From Bugula neritina (lineage: Eukaryota; Bryozoa; Gymnolaemata; Cheilostomatida; Bugulidae), in contig OZ037769.1 of assembly GCA_964035545.1 (NCBI GenBank), positions 16,745,633 through 16,809,632 on the forward strand: a DNA stretch of 64,000 nucleotides, written 5' to 3'. The first letter of the stretch is position 1. The number at the start of each line of letters is the position of its first letter. The position numbers were made by a program, and so were the translations under genes. Below, in pieces: positions 1 through 13,100 of this stretch. The notes below the pieces were generated by a model that was not told where the DNA came from, made no database searches, and saw only the letters and a list, made by a program, of their open reading frames with translations.

Positions 1-1189
1 GGAAGAAAAAGAAATTCTCACATATGAAAGCATCGTGTTAAAAATAGTAAAACAAGGCAGGAAAAAGCTGACAATATTTTTATTCTTCTAAAGAGCTTGC
101 TATTTCTTATGTACGTAGGTCTACTGCTTAAACTGTTATGACTTTAACCTTTAACCTTGTCACTTCCGTAAAATGATATACAGCAAGTGCCTACTCTTGC
201 CTTAAATACCAGGTCAATTATAAAAATAGAGTAACTACATCTAAAACAAGCTTCAATGAGTCGGCTAACTACAGAGACACATATGATGACAAAGGAAGAT
301 GAATTGGTTTTTGACAAACCCTTAGAAGTTGACTTTAACAAGGGTGGTGGTCAGGCCTTGTTCTTATTTGGCAGCTGCCTGCTGCATAAGAAATTAAACT
401 AACTAAAGAGTAGCGATAATATGATCATTATTAAGAAGCTAAAAATAAAAATTTCAACAATCTAGGTGCATGGTGTTTGTAACAGCTAAAGGCCATCTCC
501 TCTCAACTCTTTACAGCTTATAAATCATCAACTGCAGCATTGCTCATTATAACCAAAAATGACTAAAAAAATATTAGCAAGAATTTTTTTAAAGCTTAAG
601 CCACATGTTTATATTTTTTTATAAAAATCCATTGAAATACATATAATATTATTATGTGTGCTATCTAGGCTGTGCCCATTTGTTTTGTGTGGCAATTGTA
701 GATTTTATGTGACAGCCAAACTCTGATATTGTTGAATTAGTTTTGATAACTAAATTAAAGGACATACGATCATGGTTAGCTGAACTTTCAACTATATAAA
801 CAAAGTGTCCATGTGTAATATCAATATGCATTGCGAGATCATTACGTGATTTTATAATTATTTTATATTATTATTGTCGATAGTCGATATGTATAAAATG
901 GAGTAGTCTTCCCAAATTTGCTTTGGATAAGTACTGTCATGTCTATATAACATCGCGTGTGTATATTATTATAACGGCCAAACGATGGTTGCTGAGCGGC
1001 TTTGTATAGTACTAAAAAACAGCTAATCCCTTCAAATTTATTAAACTAACTGCTTCCGGATTTTAAAATCTGCAATTGTATCACTTTGACTATTCATTTT
1101 GGACTTGACACTGACAGTTAGCAATCAATTTGATAACAATCCATACTTTTTACTATTTTTTAAAAGGCATTACTTATAATTTTAAAAAT
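1..1189. other. Upstream flank, no gene recognised
   Basis: AT-rich sequence upstream of the Misato-like start codon. Only short open frames are present, none with a recognisable domain. It presumably holds the promoter and 5' UTR of the Misato-like gene, but I see no convincing TATA box. A minus-strand exon of a gene lying off the left edge cannot be excluded. Confidence 0.4.
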
Positions 1190-4100
1190 ATGAATAAGGA
1201 AACAATAACGTTTCAAATTGGTCACTTATCGAACTTTGTAGGAGCTCATTGGTGGAACCTTCAGGTGTGCGATAATAAATATTAATATAAAATTAAATAA
1301 TAAATATAATTAAATTAAATTTAATATAATCTCTTTATTAGTTTATAATATCTGATAGTGGTGGCCATACTCATATTCGTAATCATAGTCATGCTGATAG
1401 TGATAAGTGATGATCAGTCTCAATTTGAACCTTATACTTATACTTATACTTAATAACTTATCCTTATAGTTATAGTTATACTGACTTATAGTTATACCAA
1501 CAATTCTAACTTCTAAGTCTACCCTTATTGCCTATTGTCTAACAACTAATTTTAGTCTTACATTTACACACTCGCATTGATAGTGACAATCACTGCTGAT
1601 TCTTAAGTTTGTTTTATATCGCATTTTGATATACCATAGTTTCAAATGGACTGTGTTTTTTAAATGAGTTTCAAACTTGTTCATGTTGTAGGAAAAGCTA
1701 TAGTTCATTTTGCTTCTGTATTCCTAATTAATTTGTATTTTATTGCTCATTCCCAAATATATTGTTTGATACTCTTATGTATTACAATCTTGTGTTATGA
1801 ATTAAAGGCAAAGCCATATGATAAACTCAAGTTACTTAAGAAGTCTTATGTATTTTATTCATTTCCAACTAAATAATTCACTCTTACTATGAAACATAGT
1901 CAGTGACAAGTCTAAGCTATTAGTATTAATAACAGTACCACTGTAGTAATTTATGTAACTACTATGCGTGGGTTCCTAGCTTGTAATTATGTCTATTTAT
2001 CTACACCAATAAAGTATTTAGGTAAAAGCTTCCAAGTTTATTTACTACTAATTATATAAAAGATACAGCACGTACACAGATTAGAGATTACATCTTCGCT
2101 TAGTTAACACGCTCTCTCTACTGCAAAACTACTACTAACTAAGGCCTATCACGTGACGCACTTGGATAGGCTGAAGGAATGCGGGGGACGCGCGTATTAC
2201 GTCCTCACTACACCGCCCCCTCCAGCAGAAAGCCCTACTTTCTGATAACACAGATTAGATAATTCGAACATAAAATGTTATAAAACTATATATATATAAA
2301 AAAACTGAGAGAGCGTGTGGCACATAAAGAAAAACATGGCTATGTACAGTAGTAAGAACATATACATATATAAAAAAATATAACAGTAAATGTACAATGG
2401 CACCGGCGGGAGGCACTATAAGGGAATAGTTTGTAGAGGTAGCTGTATACTGGTAGGTTACTATATTGTTACACTGAGTAATTGTCTGTGAGCACTGGCG
2501 TGAGAAGGGTCTGTAATGGGGCACCACCTGCTGTACCATCACGGATAGGGAAAGGAGGGACATCACCTTCAAGCACTTCCTTTCATTCGGGCTACAGAGG
2601 CAGAGAGGGCCCGGAGTTCTGATGCGGCGGCGGAGATTCTTGGTGTCAGTCTTTGCACCTCTTTCTCTAATTCTCGTATCCGCTCTTCTGCCTCGCCTAG
2701 ATTCCTGGCGGGGGCAGAGTGTCGATTGGGGGATGAAGATGGCCAACGCCGCTTACGAGACGGCCTTGGGGAAACAGGGGGGGAGGGACGCCATCGCTGT
2801 GGTATATCGATGCGTCGTAACACGACTCTTGGTATAGAGTCGGGGTGAGGCACTGTGCGTGCGGGGGGTGAGGAATGGGATATGCGTGGTTTCCTATATC
2901 CGGGTGGTTTAGGGCAGGGTCCCTGTGTGATGGTCCTGGGTGCGGGGAACTCCTGGCGCAGCCGTTCATATCGAACTGGGTCTGATATGAACGGTCGGAT
3001 GAGATTGAGGAATTGTGGAAAGGAGGATTCGTCGACTTCGAATAGGTGTCCAATATGGCATCCCATGGTTCGTTGGTGACGGAGGATGTAGTCCCTGTGG
3101 TAACTATATTCACCACAGGGACAAAAGGTGGTGAAGTAATGTTGGGGAATATGAACTCGGAGTCTTCGTGGGGTAGTGAAGTGAAGCTGGCATAAACGGC
3201 AGGTGGTGCATTGGCGGTCTCCTTTGTGCTCTCGTATCAGTGTTTCCGTATCTGTTGTAACCCAGCATGATTGTTGTAGGAGTGCCTCCGGAAGAGTAGT
3301 GGGAACGGGTTCCTCGTTCCAAGCCATTTCTAGTGACGGCATGTCACCAGATAGAGGAGAGAGAGCGGTATCTAAAAGAGCAGAATTACTGTTAGATCGG
3401 ATATGATCTTTACACCATAATTCTGATGACAACCGACTGTTACTAGTCTGGGAGTCATACATCTTTTCAGATAGCACTCGAGGGACTGAGTCGTGTCGTG
3501 TAGACTGACAGAGAGACATAGTGTCAAGCTCCAGATCTAGTAGATCGTCGGCCATCTTTATGTTCTCGTCGCCTTTCACGTAGGACTCAGTCCCCAGTAG
3601 TTGTGATTCAATCAAGGCGATTAAATCAGAACTGACTGATGGTAGACTGGTTTCCATGAGTGGAAATGTTAGCTCAGAGCAAGCTTACCTGAGAACCCGG
3701 TATTTGTAATCATACTCAGCGTTCAAGCTTGGATGTCCGTGGATTGAGTTTGAATGCGTCTTCCCTTGACAACGTCAGCGTACGAAAAGACTGGGCAGCG
3801 TGGTTGTTGCGCACGGCTGGAACTATTTGCCTCGGGCGTAGTAGTTTTGTTTACTACTCCGCCTTCGCAAAAGTTGAGATTTCCGTGGTGTTCACAACTC
3901 CCACGCTTTGTTGCCAGTCTTTCCGTACGGCGCCCAGCTAGACTTTCATAACTGCCGTTTGTAACACGGTCACATATGAAATCTTTAAGGTATGCTGGGG
4001 GTTGTCTAGTACGCTGTCCCCGTTCCAGGGGAGGTGACGCATCAGCTGGAGAGGGAGTTATAGCTGTTGGTTGGGGCGGCGTACTCACTGGTGGGCTATT

Positions 4101-7100
4101 TTGCTCCACCTGTGGTGTTTCTGGCCCGCCGTTGGTGGTGGTGTTCCCCTCTCTGCTGTTGTCTCCAGATGGAGCCCCTCCCACGGGGGGGTTTTGCACT
4201 TCCGGACGCGGATGCGGAACCGGAAGTGGTGGGGGTAGACTTGGTACTGGGGGCGGTGGGCGCACTTCCGTTGGTGGGAGTGGCGTCTCCTGCCTCACTA
4301 AGTCCTCTCCCCGCGGCACAACCACTTCAAATTCTGGTCCATGCCGTTGCCGCCCACGCGTTACTGTCTGCCTCCTGGGCTCCAACAACGGGGGGGGCTG
4401 CTCCTGCTGCTCCTGGGCTAGCCCAATACGGTTTCAAGCGGGCTTCGTTCTGGACAGAGACCTGTCCAGATCGCTCCAACTTGTACGTATGATTGGGCAT
4501 AGCCTCAACTACTACGTAGGGTCCCACAAACTTAGGCTGGAGCTTAGCCGCTTGTCCTCGACGCCTACGGTAGTTGATCATCCACACCCAGTCCCCAGTT
4601 CGATAGAGGGGTGGTTCCTGAGAGTCCTCTCGCCGTACCTGCCACTGCTTTGCCCGCAGTATTTCGTGTGCGGCCCTCAGGTCCTCTATCAATTTACTGG
4701 CATACTCGTGGATGGTATAGTCCTGCTCTGGGATGTGGTATGTGAGGTGGTCAGGCACTCGCGTCTCTCGACCGAGCATCAGGAGGTTAGGGGTTTCCCC
4801 CGTACTGGTGTGTGGTGTACTACGGTAGGCCCGCATGACTTGCGGTAGTACCGTATCCCACTCCTCCTGACCCCGGCCGAGGAGCAGGCTGCGCAGTGCA
4901 TCGCCCAACATGCGATTGTTGCGTTCTACCACCCCGTTGCCCTGAGGATGGTACGGGGTGGTCCTGCTTTGGTTTACTCCCCAGAGGCGGCAGAGGTCGC
5001 TCAACAGTTGGGACTGGAATTGAGCCCCCTGGTCCGAATGTATTTGCTCAGGTAGTCCAAGATAGCAGAATACATTTTGGTCCAGCACCCTGGCCACCGT
5101 GGGGGCGGACGCATCTGGAATAGCCAGGGCATCCGCCCACCGTGTAAAGTGGTCGGTTAATACTAGGATCCAACTGTTTCCCCTGGGGGTGACGGGCATG
5201 GGTCCGACTAGGTCGATAGCTACCACCTGCCATGGCCTTCCAGCATATAGCCGACGCCGTCCCGCTTCACCAGGGAGACGGCCATGCTTGCTGGCCTGGC
5301 AGATTTCGCATTGTCTGACTCTACGCCGCACCTCACGCTCCATGCCGGGCCAGTACCACCGGAGTTGTAACTTGGAGAGAACCCTGCTCACCCCGGCGTG
5401 GGCTTGCTTGTGGGTGTCCCATACTAACTCCCGGCGTATGGCGGCTGGGCAGATCACCCTTTTTCTGCCGTATTGGTTGTTGTGAGCAGCCACTGTGATG
5501 GTCAGCAGACCATCTGGCCCGATCCGCAGGGAATCCCAACGTTGGCAGTACAACCGTAACTCGGTGCATCCCTGCCGCAGTTGTTCTTCACTGGGTTGCC
5601 GCCCCTCCTTTTTTGGCACGATATACGTCGGCTACCACTCCAGGGAGGTCCTCCTGAAGTCTTCGTAGCTCTCTAACGTTATCAGCCAAGACAGGATTGG
5701 CACGGAGGCGTTGGATAGCCTCCGGGGGCGTAGAGGCCTTCTGTAGGAGTTGACCCTGGTCCCAGTCATACTCCGTTTCAGAGTGATTCAGTGCTCTCAA
5801 CTCGGATTTTGGAGGACCTCCGTCCCTCTTCTCGATGTTGAGGCACTGTTTACACCCCTCGTCCGGTCGCCGGCTCAGCCCATCAGCATTGCCGTGTTTC
5901 TTACCGGGTCGGTGTTCGATCCGGTAAGAGAACTCGGCCAGGACCTCGAGCCATCGGGCGACTTGGCTGGACGGTTCTGCTCTCTTACATAACCAAATCA
6001 AGGAGGCGTGGTCGGTCCGCAAGCGGAACTTCCTGCCGTATAGATAAGGTCTGAAATGCTTCACCGACTTGATTACTGCCAGCAATTCCTTTCGGGTAGT
6101 GCAGTAATTTCGTTCAGTGGGCGAGAGAGACTTACTGTAGTAGGCCACGACTACTTCGCGGCCCTCCTGCACCTGGGACAGCACAGCGCCGACATTTTGG
6201 TCACTGGCGTCAGTATCGAGGATGTACTCCAGGGCAGGGTCTGGATAGGCCAGGATAGGGGCCTCCAGCAGGCGGCCTTTGAGGCAGTCGAACGCTCTCT
6301 GTTCGACGGGAGTCCACTGCCAGGTCACCCCCTTTGCGGTGAGCCGGTTTAACGGCTGCGCTACCCCCGCAAAGTCTGGTATGTATTGCCTGTAATACCC
6401 TACCAGCCCCAGGAAAGCCCGTAGCCCGGTCAAATCCTGGGGGGTTACCCAATCTTCTATAGCTCGTACCTTTTCAGGATCCGTCGCCACGCCGTGGCGG
6501 CCGACGATGTGCCCCAGGTACTTCACCTCTGGCTGCAAGAGAGCGCACTTGGAGGGTTTGAGCTTCAGATTGGCGCCTCGGAGTCGATCGAAGACCTCCC
6601 GCAGACGGCTAACGTGCGTCTGAAAGTCTGGGGAGATCACGATGACGTCGTCGAGGTACACTAGCAGTGTCTTCCAGTGGAGTCCACTGAGGACCTGTTC
6701 CATGAGCCGCTGGAACGTGGCGGGGGCGGAAGTCAGTCCGAAGGGGAGGACTTTCCACTTCCATAAGCCGTCCCGCGTGATGAACGCCGCCTTCTCCTGG
6801 GCGTCTGGGCTGAGGGGGACCTGCCAATAGCCGCTCAACAAGTCTAGCGTACTGAAGTACTTGCTGCCGGCTAAGGCGTCCAGAGATTCGTCGATCCTGG
6901 GTAAGGGGTAGGCGTCCTGTATGGTCACGCTATTGAGCTTGCGATAATCCACACAGAACCGCCAACTGCCGTCTTTCTTTCGGACCAGAACGACCGGTGA
7001 ACTCCACGCGCTATGCGCTGGCTCGATGAGGCCGCGGTCCAAAAGATCCCGGACTTGTTGGCTTACCTCCTTTTCCTTCTCGGGTCCCAGCCTCCTGGTG

Positions 7101-10100
7101 GGCTGCCGAATAGGGGTAGTCCCTGCAGCCAGCGGTATCTCATGACGGACGGCCGTGGTCAGGCCGACGTCATGGTCCCCACTGCTGAACACGTCGCTAT
7201 AATCACGTAGCAACTGAGCCATAGTCTGGCGTTCCACGTTGCCCGTGCAGCCGTTACACGCTGCCTGGTATAGCTCTTTGACGTGTGATGGGACGGTCCC
7301 CCGCCTAACTGACGGGCTCTGTTGGGGACCTTCCGTCGCAGCTCCCAGCGACGGCCCTACATCCTCCTCCTGGATGGAGTGGAAGCGACCCAGCATGGAT
7401 CCTGACGGTAATTGTACCGCTTCGGAGAAGGGGTTGACACACTGCACCAAGATCTCTCCTCGGTCAGTCAGCCGGTTAAGACTGCTGGCGAGTTGGATTC
7501 TAGAGTGCGCACCTTCGACAACCCCTAGCCCCGAGAGTTGGCTATTGTTCACTCTGCAGTGAACGGTAGCCCGGGAGCGGCCGGGTATAGTACAGTTGCG
7601 TACTACCTGCACACCTCCCGCTAGAGGACGACCGAACTTGTCGACACAGGTGAGCTCTTTGCCGCCCATTAGCATGGCTGACTTGCTAAAGTCAATATGG
7701 CACCCGTGTCTCTTCAAGAACGGCATCCCTAGTATGGCATCTTCCTCCAGTGGGCTGATGACGAAGGTTTCCTGAATGGCTTGGTCGCGGACGCGCCCAG
7801 CCAATTCGATGATACCGTAGAAAGGAATCCGTGACCCGTCAGCTAGGGTGCCCGGTTCCCCGGTATAGGGAGCTAAGGCTCCCCTCTCCTTGAGAGGGAG
7901 GGTGTCGAAGACCCGACGGCTGAGGATATTAGTGGTACACCCGGAGTCCAACAGGAAGGTGACGGCTTTACCGGCCACCTTCCCTGGCAAGAAGTAGCTG
8001 CCTCCGTGAGGTTGTACCCGTATTCCCCCAGCGTGCTCGATCTCGGCCGAACGGGGCTGTGCCCGTTTGTTCCGCGGTTTGCGGGGCCGGTGAGAGTTTC
8101 CTTGCGGGGAGGTGTTCTGATCCTCCCCGATGCCCTGAGGGGCCTCGCTGGTCTGTTCCATTACTGGTAACGGACTGAAGCGGTTGGTGAGAGGCAGAGA
8201 GAAGGGGTCTCGTGGTCGACCTGGTTGGCTGGTGCGGCGAGGTGTTTGCCATTGACGGGGGGTGTGTCGCTGGGCCCGTACGGGCTCCTGGCGACACCCA
8301 CCCCGTTTTTCTCTCTGCTTGTGTCCGCGGAGCTCTGGGGGTCTCCGGGGAGGTTGTGGTTTCTGCTGCCGTTTGAATCGTGGGCCGCTCAGGGGGCGGT
8401 GTCCCTGATTGCCGCTTTCCCAGCGTCGCATCATGGGTCTGGGGGGTTTTGCTGCCGTCCTCTTACTCTTCCTTGAGTGGTTGTATGTTATCGTCGCCAC
8501 CAATTGTCCCAGTCTAGTCATCAAGCGGCTTATCTCCGTCTCTATGGGGGTTTTAGTGGTCGCGGCAGCTATGCGGACCGGATGGTCTGGTTCCCTAGAG
8601 GGCTGGGGCGTGGCCTCCTCCGTCTTATAGAGTTGTTCGGCTCCAGCGTAGGCCTTGTTCTCTTGGATTGCAGCCTCAATTGTGGTCACTCCCTTTGCTT
8701 GTAACTGGTGGTGGAAGTCCAAAGAATTGAGAGACTGTACAAAGGCTTCGAATGTGTAGTGCCGTCTGTGTGTTTCTGGCAGATCGCTATACGCGGTCCG
8801 TGCCAGTCTCTGCACCAGAGTGGCGTGGTCAGAAAGCGGTGTACATGTCTTGCGGAGTAATCCTCGCAGTCTGGACTTGGCGACGGCAACGGGCATGCCA
8901 AAACGGGCCCGTAGTGTAGCAATGATCCCGTTTATGCTAGGCTTCCACCCGTACGGCTTGGCTTCTCCCGTCAGTGCCATCCGCAGTTTTGTAAGGGTTA
9001 CTCTTAGCGGCCATCTTGCAATGGCGGCAGTTTCACGGAATTCTTGAACGAATTGTTCAATATCCTCGCAGCCTGTGAACACGGGAACCTCCAACATGTT
9101 CCTATATACCTCCTCTCCAGCTCCGAGAGGGCCTATAATAATGTTCTGCTCACCTCCTTCCATTGAAGTTACTCCCTCGTCCATGATGTTCTAATACTTC
9201 TCATTGTTCTCATACAGTAGCTAGAAATCCCACCGCTGCCACCACTGTAGTAATTTATGTAACTACTATGCGTGGGTTCCTAGCTTGTAATTATGTCTAT
9301 TTATCTACACCAATAAAGTATTTAGGTAAAAGCTTCCAAGTTTATTTACTACTAATTATATAAAAGATACAGCACGTACACAGATTAGAGATTACATCTT
9401 CGCTTAGTTAACACGCTCTCTCTACTGCAAAACTACTACTAACTAAGGCCTATCACGTGACGCACTTGGATAGGCTGAAGGAATGCGGGGGACGCGCGTA
9501 TTACGTCCTCACTACACCACTACCAGTAAAGTCCACTAGTACTAGTTACTGACTCTAATTTATGTATTCTATTAACTTTACCACTCATGATGTTTATAAT
9601 AATTGTTTCACTGATTGATTGTTTACTGTCAACTTATCTGGCAATATTTATATTTAATTATTAAATAAAGTAACGAGAAAATTTATATACAGGAAGCTTC
9701 ATTTGTGTATGAAGGAAGTGGCTCAGGTGGCGAAAAAGCTGAAATTAATCACGATGTTACATTTCGAGAAGGTTTAAATCTTAAGGTAACAACATTTACC
9801 CTGTTTTATTTATTTTTTATTAACTTGTCTATCATTAGTGGCTATATCTCATATATAATAAGGTCACCAAGTAGTCTACACACTTGTCAATGACTACACT
9901 TGTTTTACCAACTATTCAACCAATCAGAATTATGCTATGTTGTGCTACAAACTAGATTTTAGTAACCAGTGTTCCAAACTCCCATGTGTGTGTGTATAAA
10001 TAGTGAGTGTGTTGCTGTGTGAACCAGGGGGAAGTGACTTACACTCCACGACTCATTGCTGTTGATCTGTCGGAAGCGCTTCACTGTCTCAAACAGGAAG

Positions 10101-13100
10101 GAGTTCTGTATGACTTTGAGACTGACGGAGACTGCATTAGTTGGTGAGTGTCACTGTACTTATTCCCTGGGGTTGTTGAATGACGAAGGGGTTGCTTCTC
10201 GTCACTCAATGTCACAATTTCTAAAAGTTAGTCTAAGTTCATGTTGTTTATATTTAGGGAGAATGTATAAAACAAACAAAAATTCACACAAGTTTATAGT
10301 CACTATCCCTGTGAGATCCCCTAATGGAAAGGATTTTTATTAAATCAGGCTAAGGACTTATTTAGATGGGGCACAGGAGTAATTATGACTGGATGCTCTT
10401 CCTAACATCACCTTTACTGGGGATCAACCTCATGCTTTTGTGTGTACTAAGCCAGTGCTCTAACCCCTAGACCACGACTGCTCCCTACGCTGTGTACAAT
10501 AGTGCCCATCTTTATGTGCTTTAAGGTCACACGAAGTCACTCTTCACAAGGAAGCAGAGAAGTACAAGAAGAATGAGTTTCTTAGAGATCTAGAGAGAGA
10601 AGACAATCCAGAACAAGATGTGACAGTGAGTGTTGTCTTCCCATGCTGAGAGTTGAATAGTGTATTAATTAATATACAGAATTGCACAGCACGGTTATAT
10701 TTATAAGTTTTCTTCTTTCCACTATAGAATTAAAACAAAACTCAACTATAATAATTTAATACTTCACTAGTAGAGTTATATCCTTTGTAATCTGTACTAT
10801 TTACCTTATTATTGTATGTAACTTGTGTTTGTTTACTTCCTCTTTTTTCATTTTCATCTTTAATGCCTGCCTAAAGATAAAGAAAACTGAGAAAGGTTTT
10901 GTAGGTTGAATATATGCTAGTGCCTTTATAGTATTAAAGCAAACTACTGTCATTATATTATGTTGGTTTAAAGGATTGCTCAATCTTAGTTTATTACAAT
11001 CACATTATAATTATGAACTATAATCTAGTGTATGCAAACAATTGTGACTTTGCAAAGGGATATGTGCCTAGAAAACAGCTTTTCAAAATTCCAATTTTGA
11101 GGGAGGTAAAATTTTCAGCCATGAAAAAGAATAGCCTAATACGTGACGTGTGAACGCCAGTAACTATGCTGCACGTGCTAACTATAACGCTAGTATTCAA
11201 GGTTGCTGAGCACAACATCAACCAATAACGCTCAAGCAGTTACAGCGCGCTATATAGGTCAGCTTTGGTGTGCCCGTAATATTGCACAATCTGACCTAGT
11301 TTAGATCGATCGCAGGCATTCATCCTAAAAAATGCATGTTTTTGCAATGCTTTTTTCTAATGTTTACAAGCAAAATATGGCCTAATGTTATCACATACAT
11401 GTTATTTAAAATGTCAAAAAACTATAGATTGAGATAATTCACATTTGCACTTCTATAAATATACAAATTACGAGCTGAAAGATCACATCTCACAATCATA
11501 TTTCTATAGTTATTCATTTGTATAGTCACGTGACCAGCAGGAATGCTGGCGCTGTTACGTCACATTTCCCAGTTCATTTTAAAATCGGCGTTTTGGCTGT
11601 TACCAATCTACACCCTCAACTTCAACTAACTTTTTCTACCTTTGGTCAAATGCTTTTTGTCACTGCATGCTTAGAAAAACACAATATTATGTGTGTTTGA
11701 CCTAAATGGCCATTTATTAAACAAGATAGAGCAATCCTTTAACTCCTAAATACAGCTGAAATATGTGGATTTTGTTTAGTATTCATTTGCAAAGGGAGAC
11801 AAGGAGAGTTAAAGCCGAGGAGAGTTAAAGCCGTTTTCTCTATTTATAGGAGGTTGATGAAAGTTCGTCCAAAGAAAAAATGGAAGCAGAGCTTCTTGAC
11901 TCCACTGAGACTGAGAGTAAAGGTATGTCATTACACCATATCTCAGTGGTCTCATCCCAGATAGAGGCTAGGCTAAATTTCCCAGTTAGACGCTATTTTT
12001 TATTTTGGTACCATTACATACAGTAACATACTTATAATATATGCCCACATATATGTTGCATTGATTGCTAAATAGCTAATAGCTATAATAGCTAATAGAA
12101 ATTATCTGGGATAATATTCCAATTTTCACAGATATGTGTATGGGACAAAAAAGCAGTAATGCATTAATAATAGATATTATCTTTAATGAATACTTATTAA
12201 CGAAATATCTTTTCAAACAGCAAGAAGTATAGAATATGCGAAATAGTAAGTTAATGCAGATTAAAAGAATTTATTTATGTGCTAAATAGCAAGCAACTGA
12301 TCCAAGTTTATTTAAATATACTTATATTTCAATAATATTCAAGTAACTTGCACATAGAATATATATTGCACCAAAATTAATAAATAGCGTCTAACTGGGA
12401 AGCATTTATGTGGGATGACACCATCTCAGTATTACATCATCTCAGTATTACATCACTGTGGCTATGTATAAATAATTTTAAAAGTTTAACTGTTGGATGG
12501 CAAATAATTTTCTTTAAATTCTTTCTTTCTCAGCAGATGAACTAAAAGGTTCAGTGAAAGAAGACATCAGAGAGAAAGTGTACAGTCTAGACGATTCTGT
12601 ACACAGTTGGTGTGACTACTTGAGGGTGCACCTGCATCCCAAGTCGCTCTCTGTGGTGAAAGGTTACTATCAGACTGAGTAGGTCTTAGTGTACTCTAAG
12701 TTATACTCTTAAGTTACTAGTGTACTCTAAGTTATACTCTTAAGTTACTAGTGTACTCTAAGTTATACTCTTAAGTTACTAGTGTACTCTAAGTTGTACT
12801 CTTAAGTTACTAGTGTACTCTAAGTTATACTCTTAAGTTACTAATATACTCTAAGTTATACTCTTAAGTTACTGGTATACTCCAAGTTATACTCTTAAGT
12901 TACTGGTATACTTCAAGTTATACTCTTAAGTTACTAGTATACTCTATGTTATACTCTTAAGTTACTAGTGTACTTGATGTTATCACTCATTGCCAAAACC
13001 ATTTGCAGTAGAATTTATCCCCCCCCCCCCCACAATTTAAAAGCTGATGAAGGTTATCTACATTTAGATGTTTGATAGACTACTTAAATTACTTAGAACA

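Larger units (their letters stand above)
1942..9516 (-). mobile_element. Ty3/gypsy LTR retrotransposon, full length (7575 bp)
   Basis: A complete element on the minus strand inside Misato intron 1. It is bounded by two 271-bp LTRs (TGTAGT...ACTACA) that I read as identical. It is flanked by the 4-bp duplication CCAC (1938-1941 and 9517-9520). Order on its own strand is 5' LTR, tRNA-Leu primer site, gag-protease-RT-RNase H, integrase, a proline-rich tail frame, a separate zinc-finger ORF, purine-rich tract, 3' LTR. The PR-RT-RH-IN order is that of Ty3/gypsy (Metaviridae). Identical LTRs imply recent insertion. The coding sequence is nevertheless interrupted by two single-base frame changes in homopolymers (near 5612 and 4391). 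The region is more GC-rich than the AT-rich host flanks. Confidence 0.95.

Noticed and set aside
144-341. 65-codon minus-strand frame at the left edge
   Set aside because: No domain, no splice-supported neighbours, AT-rich composition like the flanks.
2255-2746. 163-codon minus-strand frame with a hydrophobic end beside the gypsy 3' LTR
   Set aside because: It overlaps the zinc-finger ORF in another frame, and its hydrophobic part is AT-rich non-coding sequence. It has no recognisable domain and no typical envelope features.
3976-4848. 290-codon plus-strand frame and many other frames opposite gag-pol
   Set aside because: Antisense shadows of GC-rich retrotransposon coding sequence.
5588-5619. 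Programmed -1 frameshift between RNase H and integrase
   Set aside because: The offset requires +1, not -1. An extra base in the A6 run explains it more simply.
9226-9244. tRNA-Leu gene fragment
   Set aside because: Only 19 bases including the non-encoded CCA, exactly beside an LTR. It is a primer-binding site.
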